DNA of 64,000 nucleotides from the IMG/VR virus record IMGVR_UViG_3300045119_000200, positions 1-64,000 of that record; one strand, given 5' to 3'. The position numbers were made by a program, and so were the translations under genes. The stretch comes from a virus. A model generated the notes under the pieces. It saw only the letters and a list, made by a program, of their open reading frames with translations, searched no databases and was not told the DNA's origin. Below are positions 51,573 to 61,208 of the stretch, one piece after another (within the stretch, counting starts at the first letter, position 1; each line of letters opens with the position of its first letter).

Positions 51573-52053
51573 ATCCTTTTGCTTTTAAAATTTCTACAAC
51601 TTGTCTACAGTCTGCAACCGACATTGGTTTGAACAACATTGGTGCATTTCCTGAATTGTTTACCATGTGCTTGAACATTTTCCATCGTAATGGAAATGAT
51701 TCGTTTGCAAAACCTTTTGTTTCGATAACAAATTCCGGATTCTCAGGATCAGGTCCAACAAAGTCAGGAGTGTACTTCATAGCAAGTATTCTTCTCTTGT
51801 CTTTTAGTTCTGCATCCCTTTTCGGAGTTCTTTCGTAACACTCGATTGGATATGAAATGGGTTCAAGGATCACATATTCTTTCCCCTCGTATTTATTGGG
51901 GATTCCGGCTTCTTTAAGAAGTTCATGCATTCTACCTTCAAGATTGGATTTGAATTCAATTCCATCCATTAAATATTTTGCTGAATTTATCTTACGTCTG
52001 CTCTTTGGTTTTGAAGCCTCTGCTTTAGAGGCTTTCTTAACTATTTTTCTCAT
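51559..52053 (-). CDS. PD-(D/E)XK endonuclease
   Basis: 164 residues. A basic start, DGIEFKSNLEGRMHELLKEA with the early Glu, then AMKYTPDFVG and FVIETKGF: the D...E-x-K site of phage endonuclease I or DUF1064-like enzymes. Such proteins resolve branched DNA. It is next to the AAA+ ATPase and polymerase genes, fitting a role in recombination or branch removal. Confidence 0.75.
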   Translation of the reverse strand: MRKIVKKASKAEASKPKSRRKINSAKYLMDGIEFKSNLEGRMHELLKEAGIPNKYEGKEYVILEPISYPIECYERTPKRDAELKDKRRILAMKYTPDFVGPDPENPEFVIETKGFANESFPLRWKMFKHMVNNSGNAPMLFKPMSVADCRQVVEILKAKGYGRK

Positions 52054-53181
52054 TTATTTAACACCGAAGCCTATTGCTCTTCGTTCTTTTTGAGACGTGC
52101 TGGCTCCATCGTTCATATTGAAGATTTCAGCAACTGTCATTGGCTTATTAATTTCCCCTTCGATATTGTTTTCTTCAGCGATTCTTTTTGCTTTTTCAAT
52201 ATCCAGAGGACCAAAATCATATTCAGCGATCAATCTACCTTTTCTTAATAAAGCTGAGTCGATATTTTCGATGTCAGCATTAAATGTAGCGATGATCTGA
52301 AGTTCTAAAACATCGGAGAGAATACCATCGGAGAGATTCAAAAGTGATGAAATCACATTGTTTCCTTCTTTCCTGTCTTTCAAATATGTCTCACAATCTT
52401 CTAAAACTAAAACTGATCCTTTGTTCTCAATAAGCCCACTGATAAAGGAAGGATCGTCTAAATGAGCAATCATGCTCTGAGTGATGTAGATGAATTTTTT
52501 ATCCGGAACATCAATAGTAAGATTTTTGATCAAATTGGTTTTCCCTGTTCCGGCTGCTCCATGAAATAAAATAATTCCTTTCCCTTCTTCACCTGTTTTT
52601 CTCAATGTTTCAACAACATGATCATAAACTGGTCTGAAATCATCATTGTACATTTTATCAATGTCAATCGCTAAAGGTTTGATTTTCTTTCTTTTGAATT
52701 CAAATCCACTCATTGTTTTAAGAACAACGAAAATCACAGCTTCATCTCCTTTCTGCTGAAGAAAACAGTCATTCAGTTCTTTGGTCATTTTGTTACAAAG
52801 AGCCATGTCTTCTCCATCGAAATACACGTAATCAAGTCTGAAATCACCAGATTTAAAATCATATTTTGTCGTTGCATCATCTTCACTGATGTTCGGACTG
52901 ATCAGAATATAATAATCGTGTTTCTTACTTTTGTAACATTGTTGATAAGCAAAGAATTCTTTTTCTTGTCTGTAATGTTCGAAATAAACAATGTTATCGA
53001 CAACTTCAAAATGTTTGAAAAACTTTTCTTTAATTGATAACACTCTTTCATTTACCGGAAGCTGTCTCAGCCCCAAGCTACTAAAAATATTATAAGGACC
53101 AGCTGGAACGCCTGATACAATAACTGTATCTCGATTACCATCTAAAAGATGTTTTGCTCCTCTATCATATTCTATTTTCAT
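52054..53181 (-). CDS. AAA+ ATPase
   Basis: 375 residues. Residues about 1-185 are an unknown domain. The ATPase follows: Walker A GAAGTGKTN (about 206-214), Walker B SVLVLEDCE (about 254-262), sensor 1 IATFNAD, and an arginine-finger LLRKGRL. The order recalls BCS1-like AAA proteins. It lies directly between the polymerase and endonuclease genes, so a role in replication such as loading or remodelling is likely but inferred. Confidence 0.7.
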   Translation of the reverse strand: MKIEYDRGAKHLLDGNRDTVIVSGVPAGPYNIFSSLGLRQLPVNERVLSIKEKFFKHFEVVDNIVYFEHYRQEKEFFAYQQCYKSKKHDYYILISPNISEDDATTKYDFKSGDFRLDYVYFDGEDMALCNKMTKELNDCFLQQKGDEAVIFVVLKTMSGFEFKRKKIKPLAIDIDKMYNDDFRPVYDHVVETLRKTGEEGKGIILFHGAAGTGKTNLIKNLTIDVPDKKFIYITQSMIAHLDDPSFISGLIENKGSVLVLEDCETYLKDRKEGNNVISSLLNLSDGILSDVLELQIIATFNADIENIDSALLRKGRLIAEYDFGPLDIEKAKRIAEENNIEGEINKPMTVAEIFNMNDGASTSQKERRAIGFGVK

Positions 53182-55244
53182 AATTCTATTTTTGGTTTAC
53201 GAACCGGACTAGGTTTAATAACAGCTGGCCTACCATATTTTTCAATAAGCCAATCCTGTTTACAATCATCAAATTGTCTTTGAGTCGGGATCTTGTTAAT
53301 ACAAAATTTTAAATATTTTTCTTCTGCTTTAGCAGCTTTTTCAGCTTCTCTTGCTGCTCTTCTTTCATTCTCAATACGTTCAGCCGTTCCATCGATAACA
53401 TGGATAATTTTATAACATTCTGCGATATAATAATCGTAATCAATATTATATTCATCAAATGGTTTTTCAACGAATTTATTAAAAACTGTCACCTTTCTTC
53501 CACCTGCTTCAATCAATTCTGATTTCTCAGGGGTTGATTTGGTGAATAATTGTCCATCTGTAGAAACAAAATATCTATTGTTTTTCTGCTGCAACACTCT
53601 GTTTCCTCCGTCTTCATCATGGGTTTCGGCAATCCATCCTTTTGAGATATTCGCCTGTTTACCAAAATCATACAAATTCGTACACGATGTTACTGTTTCT
53701 TCTACAGGAACATTTTCAAAATAAAACTTCTCCAACGCATAAGCAACAATCGGTTGATTCAATGCTTTATGATAAGTTTCTTCTTCTAACATTTGAGCGT
53801 AAGTAACGAACGCTCCTTTTCTCTTGATCTTTCCTTTAGCGGATTTCGAAGCGTAGTTGTTGACATCACGAATAATCATTTTGTCATATGCAACATACTC
53901 CAATCCAAGGTGAGTGTGTTCTTCCCATGCTTGACATGTGTTGTAGAACAATCTTTTTTTGCTTTCCGGAATCATGACAGTGATACCATCGGTATTGATC
54001 TGTAACATTTTTAGTTCCGGAATCGCAAGCTTAACTCTTTCAGAAAGCATACAAAGACCAAGTTGACCAGCGATCGTTGTTTTGATCGTATATAACGGAT
54101 CATACAACCAGCTGAATTCTGAGTTCGATTTCCCATACACTGAGTTAGCGGATAATTTAAATCCGTTTGTCATCACCTTATCACCTTCAGCTTTCGCTTT
54201 CAGTCTTGGTTTAACAATTCCATCTTCGTAGACAGTTACAAACTCTTTTCCTAAGTGGGCAGGGAAAATACCTAATGCTATTGCTAAAGATGGATACAGA
54301 GAGTTAACATCAATGTCAACAATGATCCATCCGTCTTTTGATTCATAAACACCGGCTCTGGTACATCCATGTATTCCACCGGTCCCTAAATCAAATGTAA
54401 ATCCTTCATGTTCAAATGAATACTTGAAAGATCCTTTTAATTCCGTCACCACAATTCCTTCCAGATATTTCTGAAGTTCAAGGAATTCAGGTGTTTTAAA
54501 GTCTAAGAACCAAGGTAGGATTTCTTTAAATTTAAAAACCTTTCTTGGAGTTCTCAGCTTTCTTACTTCAGATTCTTTTCTACCAGTTGCCTCGCAGTAA
54601 AGTTTCAGAGTAAGTTCTTCCCCGATCTTCGAATCGGAAAAGTTCATGCATCGTAGTCCGTATTTATTATAAAGACCTTTGCGAAGTTCTATCTTTTCAA
54701 GAGTCTTGGTATAAAAATCATATGTAGACAAAACATCATTTAAGTTATAATCAAGAATTTCCTGTACCTGTTCATATGTTTCAATCGTATCTGTATGTTG
54801 ATACGGCATATCCTGTACATTTGGATAACGCAAAGCAATCTGAAGTTTTTTCAAACTGGTCATCCTTGCTTTATTATCATAATGCCAGATCTTAAACAGA
54901 TCTAATTGAGGAACTTTGATAAACTTATCTTTGACATTAGGCCATTGATCTTTAATTGTTTCCTGAGCGCACTTGTAGATCAACTTAGCAATTTGATCTC
55001 CTGAGAGATGATCCCAGTTATATCCTTCATTCATAATAAAGTGAATAACTGGGTAGTCAAATCCAAGATTGTTGAAGCCTATTCCGCCTCCACAACTTTC
55101 TAAATGTTCTAATAATTCTGGGAGTTGATTCACATCACCCCAGATAACGAACTGAACTACTTCCTTCGTTTCCCTATTCTGCGCAGTGTAAGTGAACAGA
55201 TTGGAAATCGTTTCGATGTCATAAGTCCAGACTCCGTTTGTCAT
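53178..55244 (-). CDS. Family B DNA polymerase
   Basis: 688 residues. Proofreading domain: TYDIETIS (Asp9), GFNNLGFDYP (Asp63), DYNLND (Tyr166-Asp170). Polymerase palm: motif A IDVNSLYPS (312-319), motif B KLSANSVYG (363-371), motif C NTDG (417-420). It is short for this family, with no clear TPR2 insertion of protein-primed polymerases. It is the replicative polymerase of the phage. Four-base overlap with the AAA+ gene. Confidence 0.9.
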   Translation of the reverse strand: MTNGVWTYDIETISNLFTYTAQNRETKEVVQFVIWGDVNQLPELLEHLESCGGGIGFNNLGFDYPVIHFIMNEGYNWDHLSGDQIAKLIYKCAQETIKDQWPNVKDKFIKVPQLDLFKIWHYDNKARMTSLKKLQIALRYPNVQDMPYQHTDTIETYEQVQEILDYNLNDVLSTYDFYTKTLEKIELRKGLYNKYGLRCMNFSDSKIGEELTLKLYCEATGRKESEVRKLRTPRKVFKFKEILPWFLDFKTPEFLELQKYLEGIVVTELKGSFKYSFEHEGFTFDLGTGGIHGCTRAGVYESKDGWIIVDIDVNSLYPSLAIALGIFPAHLGKEFVTVYEDGIVKPRLKAKAEGDKVMTNGFKLSANSVYGKSNSEFSWLYDPLYTIKTTIAGQLGLCMLSERVKLAIPELKMLQINTDGITVMIPESKKRLFYNTCQAWEEHTHLGLEYVAYDKMIIRDVNNYASKSAKGKIKRKGAFVTYAQMLEEETYHKALNQPIVAYALEKFYFENVPVEETVTSCTNLYDFGKQANISKGWIAETHDEDGGNRVLQQKNNRYFVSTDGQLFTKSTPEKSELIEAGGRKVTVFNKFVEKPFDEYNIDYDYYIAECYKIIHVIDGTAERIENERRAAREAEKAAKAEEKYLKFCINKIPTQRQFDDCKQDWLIEKYGRPAVIKPSPVRKPKIEL

Positions 55245-55888
55245 TAGAATTTTTTACCTCCGTTTTTTAATCTGTTCTCTTGCTTATGATCTGCTCTTTG
55301 AGCGTTGTAAGCCAATTTCTCAACTATTGCTCCACCAAGATCATAACCCCAACGACCACAATAATCAGCGATTCTGATCACAGCGTCTGCCAATTCTACT
55401 TCTGGCATTGGTCTGTTTGGTAAATGGTCATCCATCAATCCTTTTCTTTCACCTTCCATTGCTTCAGAAATCTCTGAATGGATTAAGCAAAGCATCTCCG
55501 CTCTATTTCTGTCAAGAAGCTGACCTGTTCCGACTGCTGTATGCCAACCACCTGCGTACGAAGCTTTATAACAAACATCAACTAATGTGTTGACAGATGT
55601 AGCCAAAGCAGCGTCTTTTTGGGTATGCATTTCGTCCAAATTTCCATTATCTTCAATTTCTGGTAGGATTATATCAGAAGTGTCAATCGAATCGATTTTT
55701 TCACGATTTGTATCTTTTTTCCATTCTCTGATCCATAAAGCAGATAAAATGAAATTTGCAATACCATATGTGATGTCAATCCAAATCAATGAACCATTAA
55801 GATAACTTCCCGTTACAGAAACGATACTGAGGATTATAAGTGCGATCGGAAGCCAAAGCCCGAATAGGCTATCAAAAAATTTTCTCAT
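55244..55888 (-). CDS. Membrane-tethered MazG-like nucleotide pyrophosphohydrolase
   Basis: 214 residues. Two hydrophobic helices (about 12-30 and 36-50) open the protein, followed by a linker. The second half has the all-alpha pyrophosphohydrolase motifs: LIHSEISEAMEGERKG (E-x-x-E) and ELADAVIRIADY (E-x-x-D). MazG-like enzymes cut NTPs or dNTPs to monophosphates. The membrane anchor is unusual. One-base overlap with the polymerase gene. Confidence 0.7.
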   Translation of the reverse strand: MRKFFDSLFGLWLPIALIILSIVSVTGSYLNGSLIWIDITYGIANFILSALWIREWKKDTNREKIDSIDTSDIILPEIEDNGNLDEMHTQKDAALATSVNTLVDVCYKASYAGGWHTAVGTGQLLDRNRAEMLCLIHSEISEAMEGERKGLMDDHLPNRPMPEVELADAVIRIADYCGRWGYDLGGAIVEKLAYNAQRADHKQENRLKNGGKKF

Positions 55889-55891
55889 TGT

Positions 55892-56128
55892 TTAATTTAT
55901 TTGTTGTACTGTTAATATCTGTTTAAACACTAAATTTATTTCATTAAGAGTATATGGATAATTTGTCCCATTAATAATAAGATCTAAATTAACTCTTTTA
56001 CTCCAAGCTTTACCTACAGGCATCTCAATCTTGAACACATCGTGTTCTTTTAGTTGGGAGAAACCCTTTCGAGTTGTTGACTTTTTAATATCAACGACTG
56101 AAAAGGTTCCGGATAATTTGTTAATCAT
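55892..56128 (-). CDS. Hypothetical protein
   Basis: 78 residues, beta-type, basic (FKIEMPVGKAWSKRVNLDL). Not recognised. It directly follows 56128-56364 (shared base) on the way to the polymerase operon. Confidence 0.55.
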   Translation of the reverse strand: MINKLSGTFSVVDIKKSTTRKGFSQLKEHDVFKIEMPVGKAWSKRVNLDLIINGTNYPYTLNEINLVFKQILTVQQIN

Positions 56129-56364
56129 TAATTTTGTAATTCGATTACACCATTAAATTTTTTGAATTCAGCTTTATTAAAAGAATCTGTTAAATAACCG
56201 ATTCCGTATCCTGATTCAAAATCAAAAATTATAACTCCTGTGAATTGAGTTTCGTATTCACCTTTTCCTGTAACTAATACAATATAATTACAATCATCAT
56301 TTTCATATTCGACCATCTCTCCTTTTTCAAAATCTGGAAGTTTTTCAATCTTAGAACTTTTCAT
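56128..56364 (-). CDS. Hypothetical protein
   Basis: 78 residues, acidic, beta-barrel-like composition with KGEMVEYENDDCNYIVLVTG. Not recognised. Located between the ribonucleotide reductase gene and 55892-56128. Confidence 0.55.
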   Translation of the reverse strand: MKSSKIEKLPDFEKGEMVEYENDDCNYIVLVTGKGEYETQFTGVIIFDFESGYGIGYLTDSFNKAEFKKFNGVIELQN

Positions 56365-56382
56365 TTTATTTAATTTAAATTG

Positions 56383-58287
56383 TTACTTAACTGGACAAGC
56401 CCCTGAAGCGCAATCGTCTGAGTCTTCCATATCATCTTCATCAAACCCTACTTCCAAAGAAGTGATTGGTCTAACATTTTTGATCATCTCCTCATATAAT
56501 TCCTCAGTTATTCCCTCAAATGGCATTTGTTTAAATCCACTTGCGTCTGATTTTAATAAGAAACTCAGGGTCTTGAAATTATCTTTAAAGTTTTCTTCCA
56601 GATATTTTCTAATCTCTGGTAACTCTTCTTTCGTATAATATGCTGTGACTGAGACAGAATTATCAGACCAGTTCTTTTGTAAGAACTTCACGTCTTCTAA
56701 CTGCTCAAACACAGTCATATCTTTAGCAAGTTTCGTACCGTCTGGATATTTACAAGGGAAAGACGCAACCATTGTCGATCTGTCTAAAGTCCCATCGAAA
56801 TTCTCCTGCGGTTCGATATGATAACCGTGTGCTTTAATGACATCGATAAGTGGTGATTCAGCAGCGATTCTGATTCTTCTGATATAGAATTGATCAGCTG
56901 TTGCTGGGTGAACCCCTGAAGTCATACCTGCCAATAACGATAATGTTCCGGAAGGTTTAACGGTTGTCAGCTTGATTGAAGTAGGCCATCCCATTTTTGC
57001 TGAATAAACTTTATCAATTTCTCTTAAATATTCATAACAACTCCATAACCATCCTTTTTGTTCATCGGAAGCCATTTGAAAACCAGTGATTCCGATCCCC
57101 ATTCTCATGTTCTTATGAACAATTGCTTCAGTCTCAGGCTGATGTGACTTCAATGCTAATGAATGTTTGTTTACTTTATAAAGCATTGCTGCAACTTTAA
57201 TTAATTCAGCTTCACTTTCAATGTTCGGAAGATAAATCTCCGCTAAACAGCACGTCTCATGATTGGCTAATGATTGTTCAGCACACGGATTATATCCTTC
57301 AACATCCGGATCTGGATATTGGGTCTCACCAAGTCTCCCCTCACGTCTGGATAACTCCAGATTGATCAGCCCATATGGCTCACCTTGTTCATAAGTTTCC
57401 CAGAATTCTGCCGGAAGTGCTTTTGCATCAAAACAATCTACTGAGTTATTTGACATATTTCTCCATCTTGGAACGTTTCCTAAATCCCATCTTTTGGCCT
57501 TAAGGAATTCCAAATCATCATAATCACCTATTGCTATTTGCGCTGATCGTCTTACGTTTCCTGCAACAACAATCATCCCGATAATGTTCATGATGTCCAA
57601 ACAGTCTATCGGACGTAACTGCTGACCTCGCCTGTTGTTCAAAACAACGCTGATCAATTCCATTCCTTCTACAAGGATTGATGCTCCGGAAGCCACACCT
57701 CCGAAACCTTTGATTGCTTCACCTCTTCCACGAATAAGCTGTGTAGAATAACTAAATCCTTCACCTCCGTAGAAATGTGCTTTCAATACTTTTCCAAGAA
57801 GCTTCACCCAGCCTTCTCTTGTATCAGGCACGATATAATCTGCATCTTTTGTATCAAGTCTTTCAATCTTAATCTTTTTCTTTTGAACTTTTGGTAGTTT
57901 GTAAACGTGTTCTTTTTTGATTGAATAACCAACACCACTACCAAGCATCAACATATCCATCGCCCAAGTGAAGGGTGTAATAGGATTGTCAATAACTACG
58001 AAGGCACAGTTCTGAAGACTTGCTAATCCTAATTGATCAACCGTCTTTGTTCCAAGCTGCCACATAAAACGTCCGGCTACTGAGCCTTTCATATCATGTC
58101 TCATTTGTCTGTAGAACTCTTGCTCTTCCTCTGATAGTGATAACTTCAGTTGCTTATCAATTCCATTGAGTTCTCTCTCAACAGTTTCTGAAAACGTTTC
58201 TAATTTACCACCGAACTTTTTTCTTGCGTATGTACGGGAAAAAGTTATAAACCCTAACGGTCCCCATTTAACTGGTCTGTTCTCCAT
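56383..58287 (-). CDS. Class II (B12-dependent) ribonucleotide reductase
   Basis: 634 residues. The active-site layout of the monomeric Lactobacillus-type enzyme is present: Cys94 (QNCAF), Asn333, radical Cys335 and Glu337 (NPCAEQ), Cys346 or 347 eleven residues on, and the shuttle pair Cys626/Cys631 at the end (CASGACPVK). It converts ribonucleotides to deoxyribonucleotides using adenosylcobalamin and needs no partner subunit or oxygen. It depends on the host for B12. No intein or intron seen. Confidence 0.85.
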   Translation of the reverse strand: MENRPVKWGPLGFITFSRTYARKKFGGKLETFSETVERELNGIDKQLKLSLSEEEQEFYRQMRHDMKGSVAGRFMWQLGTKTVDQLGLASLQNCAFVVIDNPITPFTWAMDMLMLGSGVGYSIKKEHVYKLPKVQKKKIKIERLDTKDADYIVPDTREGWVKLLGKVLKAHFYGGEGFSYSTQLIRGRGEAIKGFGGVASGASILVEGMELISVVLNNRRGQQLRPIDCLDIMNIIGMIVVAGNVRRSAQIAIGDYDDLEFLKAKRWDLGNVPRWRNMSNNSVDCFDAKALPAEFWETYEQGEPYGLINLELSRREGRLGETQYPDPDVEGYNPCAEQSLANHETCCLAEIYLPNIESEAELIKVAAMLYKVNKHSLALKSHQPETEAIVHKNMRMGIGITGFQMASDEQKGWLWSCYEYLREIDKVYSAKMGWPTSIKLTTVKPSGTLSLLAGMTSGVHPATADQFYIRRIRIAAESPLIDVIKAHGYHIEPQENFDGTLDRSTMVASFPCKYPDGTKLAKDMTVFEQLEDVKFLQKNWSDNSVSVTAYYTKEELPEIRKYLEENFKDNFKTLSFLLKSDASGFKQMPFEGITEELYEEMIKNVRPITSLEVGFDEDDMEDSDDCASGACPVK

Positions 58288-58468
58288 CTTCTTTTCCTTT
58301 TTCGAAATATTCTAAATAAATGCTGGTCATGATCAAAATCACACCAAAGATTAATAAGTATCTACTGTCTGCATCAAATGATAACCCGACAAAAATACCA
58401 CCAATTGTATCTCCTATGTCAATTAAGAATTCTTTCCAGCGTGATTTCTGTTTTCTGTTTTTTCTCAT
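58268..58468 (-). CDS. Small membrane protein
   Basis: 66 residues: a very basic start (MRKNRKQKSRWK), a weakly hydrophobic segment (about 17-30) and a clear membrane helix (LLIFGVILIMTSIYL). Acidic tail. Overlaps the reductase gene by 20 bases. Function unknown. Confidence 0.55.
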   Translation of the reverse strand: MRKNRKQKSRWKEFLIDIGDTIGGIFVGLSFDADSRYLLIFGVILIMTSIYLEYFEKGKEDGEQTS

Positions 58469-58470
58469 TA

Positions 58471-58836
58471 TTAAAAGTTTGATAATTTACCACAAGGTGT
58501 TCCGTCAATAAATTCATAATTATTAAACAAATATTCAAAAGTTCGTGTTACTCCACCTCCTGTTGTAATTACATCACCTGTTGGAATATAGGAAATAATT
58601 GTTACAACCCTACCATCTTTAGATTTAATTGCTCTACCAATCAACCGCTCCGCATCTGAATAATCGAATGGAATATACTCTAACTGAGGTTTAATACGAT
58701 ATTGAGGAGTGAGTTGCCATTGTGGTTCATCTATATCTTCCCATACACCTTTGCGAAGTACTTGTATTTGTTCACCGGATGTCCATTTTTCTATAAGATA
58801 CCAGTGTTTTTTAAATTGTTCTTTTGTCATAATCAA
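58471..58836 (-). CDS. Hypothetical protein
   Basis: 121 residues. A small beta domain with W-x-x-I..GEQIQVLRKGVWEDI and PQYRIKP in the first half, the pattern of a recurrent phage domain, then a second beta half. Not recognised further. Four-base overlap with the ThyX gene. Confidence 0.6.
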   Translation of the reverse strand: MIMTKEQFKKHWYLIEKWTSGEQIQVLRKGVWEDIDEPQWQLTPQYRIKPQLEYIPFDYSDAERLIGRAIKSKDGRVVTIISYIPTGDVITTGGGVTRTFEYLFNNYEFIDGTPCGKLSNF

Positions 58837-60062
58837 AATGGTTTTAAATTATTATCAATAAAATATCGAAGTTGAATGAATCCTTGGAAGTTGTTACACC
58901 ATCCTTCTGTTCCATGTGTTGCTAAAAGAAGCCCTGTATCAGAGTCTTCAAAAAGTTTACCTCTTCTAAATTCATAATGCTCATCATCGGACATTACTTT
59001 CGCACAATGCTCAAACGGTGATGAATGAGGCGGCTCCTGACCAATCAATTTCGTTTCATAAACGTCAATCAACGATTGATAAGAAATTTCTTTCTCTTCA
59101 TCAACAACCGTGTAAGAAGTTCTTGCCGCCATCGCTGTAGAAATTTTTATTTTTATTGAATCAAAATTTTCATGTGCTTGAAATAACCTACCGTTCATAG
59201 TATTTTCAATCTTATCTCTGAAAGGAATATGCCATTCACCCGCTTCCAAATCCCTCGGAGTTGACTCATTGATCGTATCCCAAAGATTCTCCGCTAAATC
59301 TTGAATATGAATTTCTGCTAGACTGTAATCAGCTTCCAACCATTGTTCCTCAGTTAAATTCGAAAGAAAAACATTTGGATGATTTTCATATTCGACTTCT
59401 TCATTCGGACCAAACTGTTTCAACATATCTTTTCTGGATCTGAAATGGAATTCTTCAACGTCATGGAAAACATAATCTGGACATCTTAATTTAAAGAATC
59501 CTTCAAAGCTTTGTTTGTTACCGGTGATAATGTCGGTGACCCACATAAAAGGTTCTAACAATCTGTTCGCAATCTGCTTTGTAACTCCCATAGCATAAAC
59601 CATGATAGCACAACCAATAACGATGTTTCTCACCTGAATCCACCATTCTGCCGGAGTTCTTCCCTGTTCATCTTGTCTAAACAATGGCCACACATATTCG
59701 TTCATAGCGAATTCAACTTCAGCCCAATCACCGTCTTCTAAAGAAAAGTTCTTTGTGATCATCGAATGAATAACCGGTTGAACCTCTTCCCAAGAAACTT
59801 TCTTGTTCGGATCTAAATATTTATGTCCTTGCATTCCAGAATGATGTCCTTGGAAAGCATAAGGAATGAACGTGTTATCTGTCACCGATTTAACAGCTTT
59901 CCAAAAAGGAATTGCTCTACTGCTTGAAGTATTCTTACTGAGCATACGATGTGTATTTACTTCAGCTAACACTATTCTTGGAAACGTACAGAGAACGCTG
60001 ATTAATTCGTCTCCGTTGGGCCCACGACTGTGAGCCACTACTTCTACTTTTGATTTTTTCAT
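58833..60062 (-). CDS. thyX: ThyX-type flavin-dependent thymidylate synthase
   Basis: 409 residues, well above the usual 220-260. THRMLSKNTSSSRAIP (37-52) is a variant of the ThyX motif RHRxxSxNExSxRY, with a further ThyX-like helix region EWWIQVRNIVIGCA. It makes dTMP from dUMP with FAD and a folate. The motif is altered (Thr for first Arg), which occurs in phage members. Encoded close to the ribonucleotide reductase, for dTTP supply. Confidence 0.75.
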   Translation of the reverse strand: MKKSKVEVVAHSRGPNGDELISVLCTFPRIVLAEVNTHRMLSKNTSSSRAIPFWKAVKSVTDNTFIPYAFQGHHSGMQGHKYLDPNKKVSWEEVQPVIHSMITKNFSLEDGDWAEVEFAMNEYVWPLFRQDEQGRTPAEWWIQVRNIVIGCAIMVYAMGVTKQIANRLLEPFMWVTDIITGNKQSFEGFFKLRCPDYVFHDVEEFHFRSRKDMLKQFGPNEEVEYENHPNVFLSNLTEEQWLEADYSLAEIHIQDLAENLWDTINESTPRDLEAGEWHIPFRDKIENTMNGRLFQAHENFDSIKIKISTAMAARTSYTVVDEEKEISYQSLIDVYETKLIGQEPPHSSPFEHCAKVMSDDEHYEFRRGKLFEDSDTGLLLATHGTEGWCNNFQGFIQLRYFIDNNLKPF

Positions 60063-60335
60063 TTAAAAATAATTTGGTCCTTTATACGGAATTCCCGATT
60101 GTTTAGAATCATTCAAAGCTTTTTCAATACAACTTCTATCCCATTCGTCATCCCAATTAATAAATTCTATTTTTTCTCCATGAATTCCTAGAATTCCACG
60201 TATTTCAAATACAACGATGAAACGATCTTCCATTAATTCTTCTCTGTAAGTAATAACATATTTCTTTACCGGAAGAACTTTAACAATTCCAATTATTAAA
60301 ATTAGAATTAAAACTACTAATATGAATGTTGTCAT
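60063..60335 (-). CDS. Small membrane-anchored protein
   Basis: 90 residues with an N-terminal membrane helix (FILVVLILILIIGIVKV) and a soluble beta-type remainder. Adjacent to ThyX without a gap. Function unknown. Confidence 0.55.
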   Translation of the reverse strand: MTTFILVVLILILIIGIVKVLPVKKYVITYREELMEDRFIVVFEIRGILGIHGEKIEFINWDDEWDRSCIEKALNDSKQSGIPYKGPNYF

Positions 60336-60727
60336 GAGTTATAATATTCGTCTACTTGAATTAATATTTGATTTACTTCTGCTTTAGAATACTCTGTGGT
60401 ATTAATGAATTCCAAATAATCGAAATAAATATTATCGATATTATGTTCCTCGTTATACTCTTCTTGGTAGAATTCTTTAAAGCTTTGAATTTCAGAATAT
60501 TCTTCATTTAAAATATCCCAAATTTCCTTTGCTCGATCAATGTATTTATGGGCCATAAACCCAGCAAACACATCTGTTCGACCAACCGCACAAGTGTCCA
60601 GAAAATCTTCTCCAGCATCGTGATGGAAATTACACATTCTTTCGATTGTAATTTCCCTTTCTTTTTCTTCTTGGGTCAACTCTCTTTTCTCAATATCAAA
60701 CCCGTAAATGTATTCTACTTCTTCCAT
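60332..60727 (-). CDS. Hypothetical acidic protein
   Basis: 131 residues, very acidic and aromatic, helical (YSEIQSFKEFYQEEYNEEHN). Four-base overlap downstream and one-base overlap upstream. Not recognised. Confidence 0.55.
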   Translation of the reverse strand: MEEVEYIYGFDIEKRELTQEEKEREITIERMCNFHHDAGEDFLDTCAVGRTDVFAGFMAHKYIDRAKEIWDILNEEYSEIQSFKEFYQEEYNEEHNIDNIYFDYLEFINTTEYSKAEVNQILIQVDEYYNS

Positions 60728-61002
60728 TATTTCCTAATATCTATTGTTTGTAAAGCTGTTAAAATAATATCAAACGCATCATCTCTGTCTGAAGGAGTAT
60801 TGAATTTCAATCTCATATTAGATTTCTGATTATCATCAAGACTTTCATAAAATCCAATATAATAACCTATTCCTCCACCAGAATCCTGAGTTGCATTCAA
60901 AGGTCTGTTCTCTTTTAAAACTCGAACAACTTTCTGATCGATATTAATTATCTCACCTTCTTTGATTTGCACCCATGTTGTTGTAACTGTTCCTGTTGCC
61001 AT
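60727..61002 (-). CDS. Hypothetical protein
   Basis: 91 residues with a Gly-rich turn (DSGGGIGYYIGFY) between two strands and a helix at the end. Compact beta-type; function unknown. Shares end bases with both neighbours, as in the rest of this operon. Confidence 0.55.
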   Translation of the reverse strand: MATGTVTTTWVQIKEGEIINIDQKVVRVLKENRPLNATQDSGGGIGYYIGFYESLDDNQKSNMRLKFNTPSDRDDAFDIILTALQTIDIRK

Positions 61003-61208
61003 TACATTTCAAGTTTATCTGTTAATTCTTCCATTTGTTCAAACAGTTCTTTGATAACCGGATCGAATTCCACCATTACTTTGAAAGCTTCTCGACGTTT
61101 GTCATCTTCACCAAGAAATAAATCCATTGATGTTTTCGCATCATTGATCTTTTGTAAACTTTCGTTTATTTCTGTACAGTATTTCACTATCATCTCTTTT
61201 AATGTCAT
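61002..61208 (-). CDS. Small helical protein
   Basis: 68 residues, charged and helical, probably coiled coil. Not recognised. Four-base overlap with 61205-61429. Confidence 0.55.
   Translation of the reverse strand: MTLKEMIVKYCTEINESLQKINDAKTSMDLFLGEDDKRREAFKVMVEFDPVIKELFEQMEELTDKLEM

Noticed and set aside
53975-53984. TGACAGTGAT match in the polymerase gene
   Set aside because: Encodes ITVMI just after motif C; no gene starts there.
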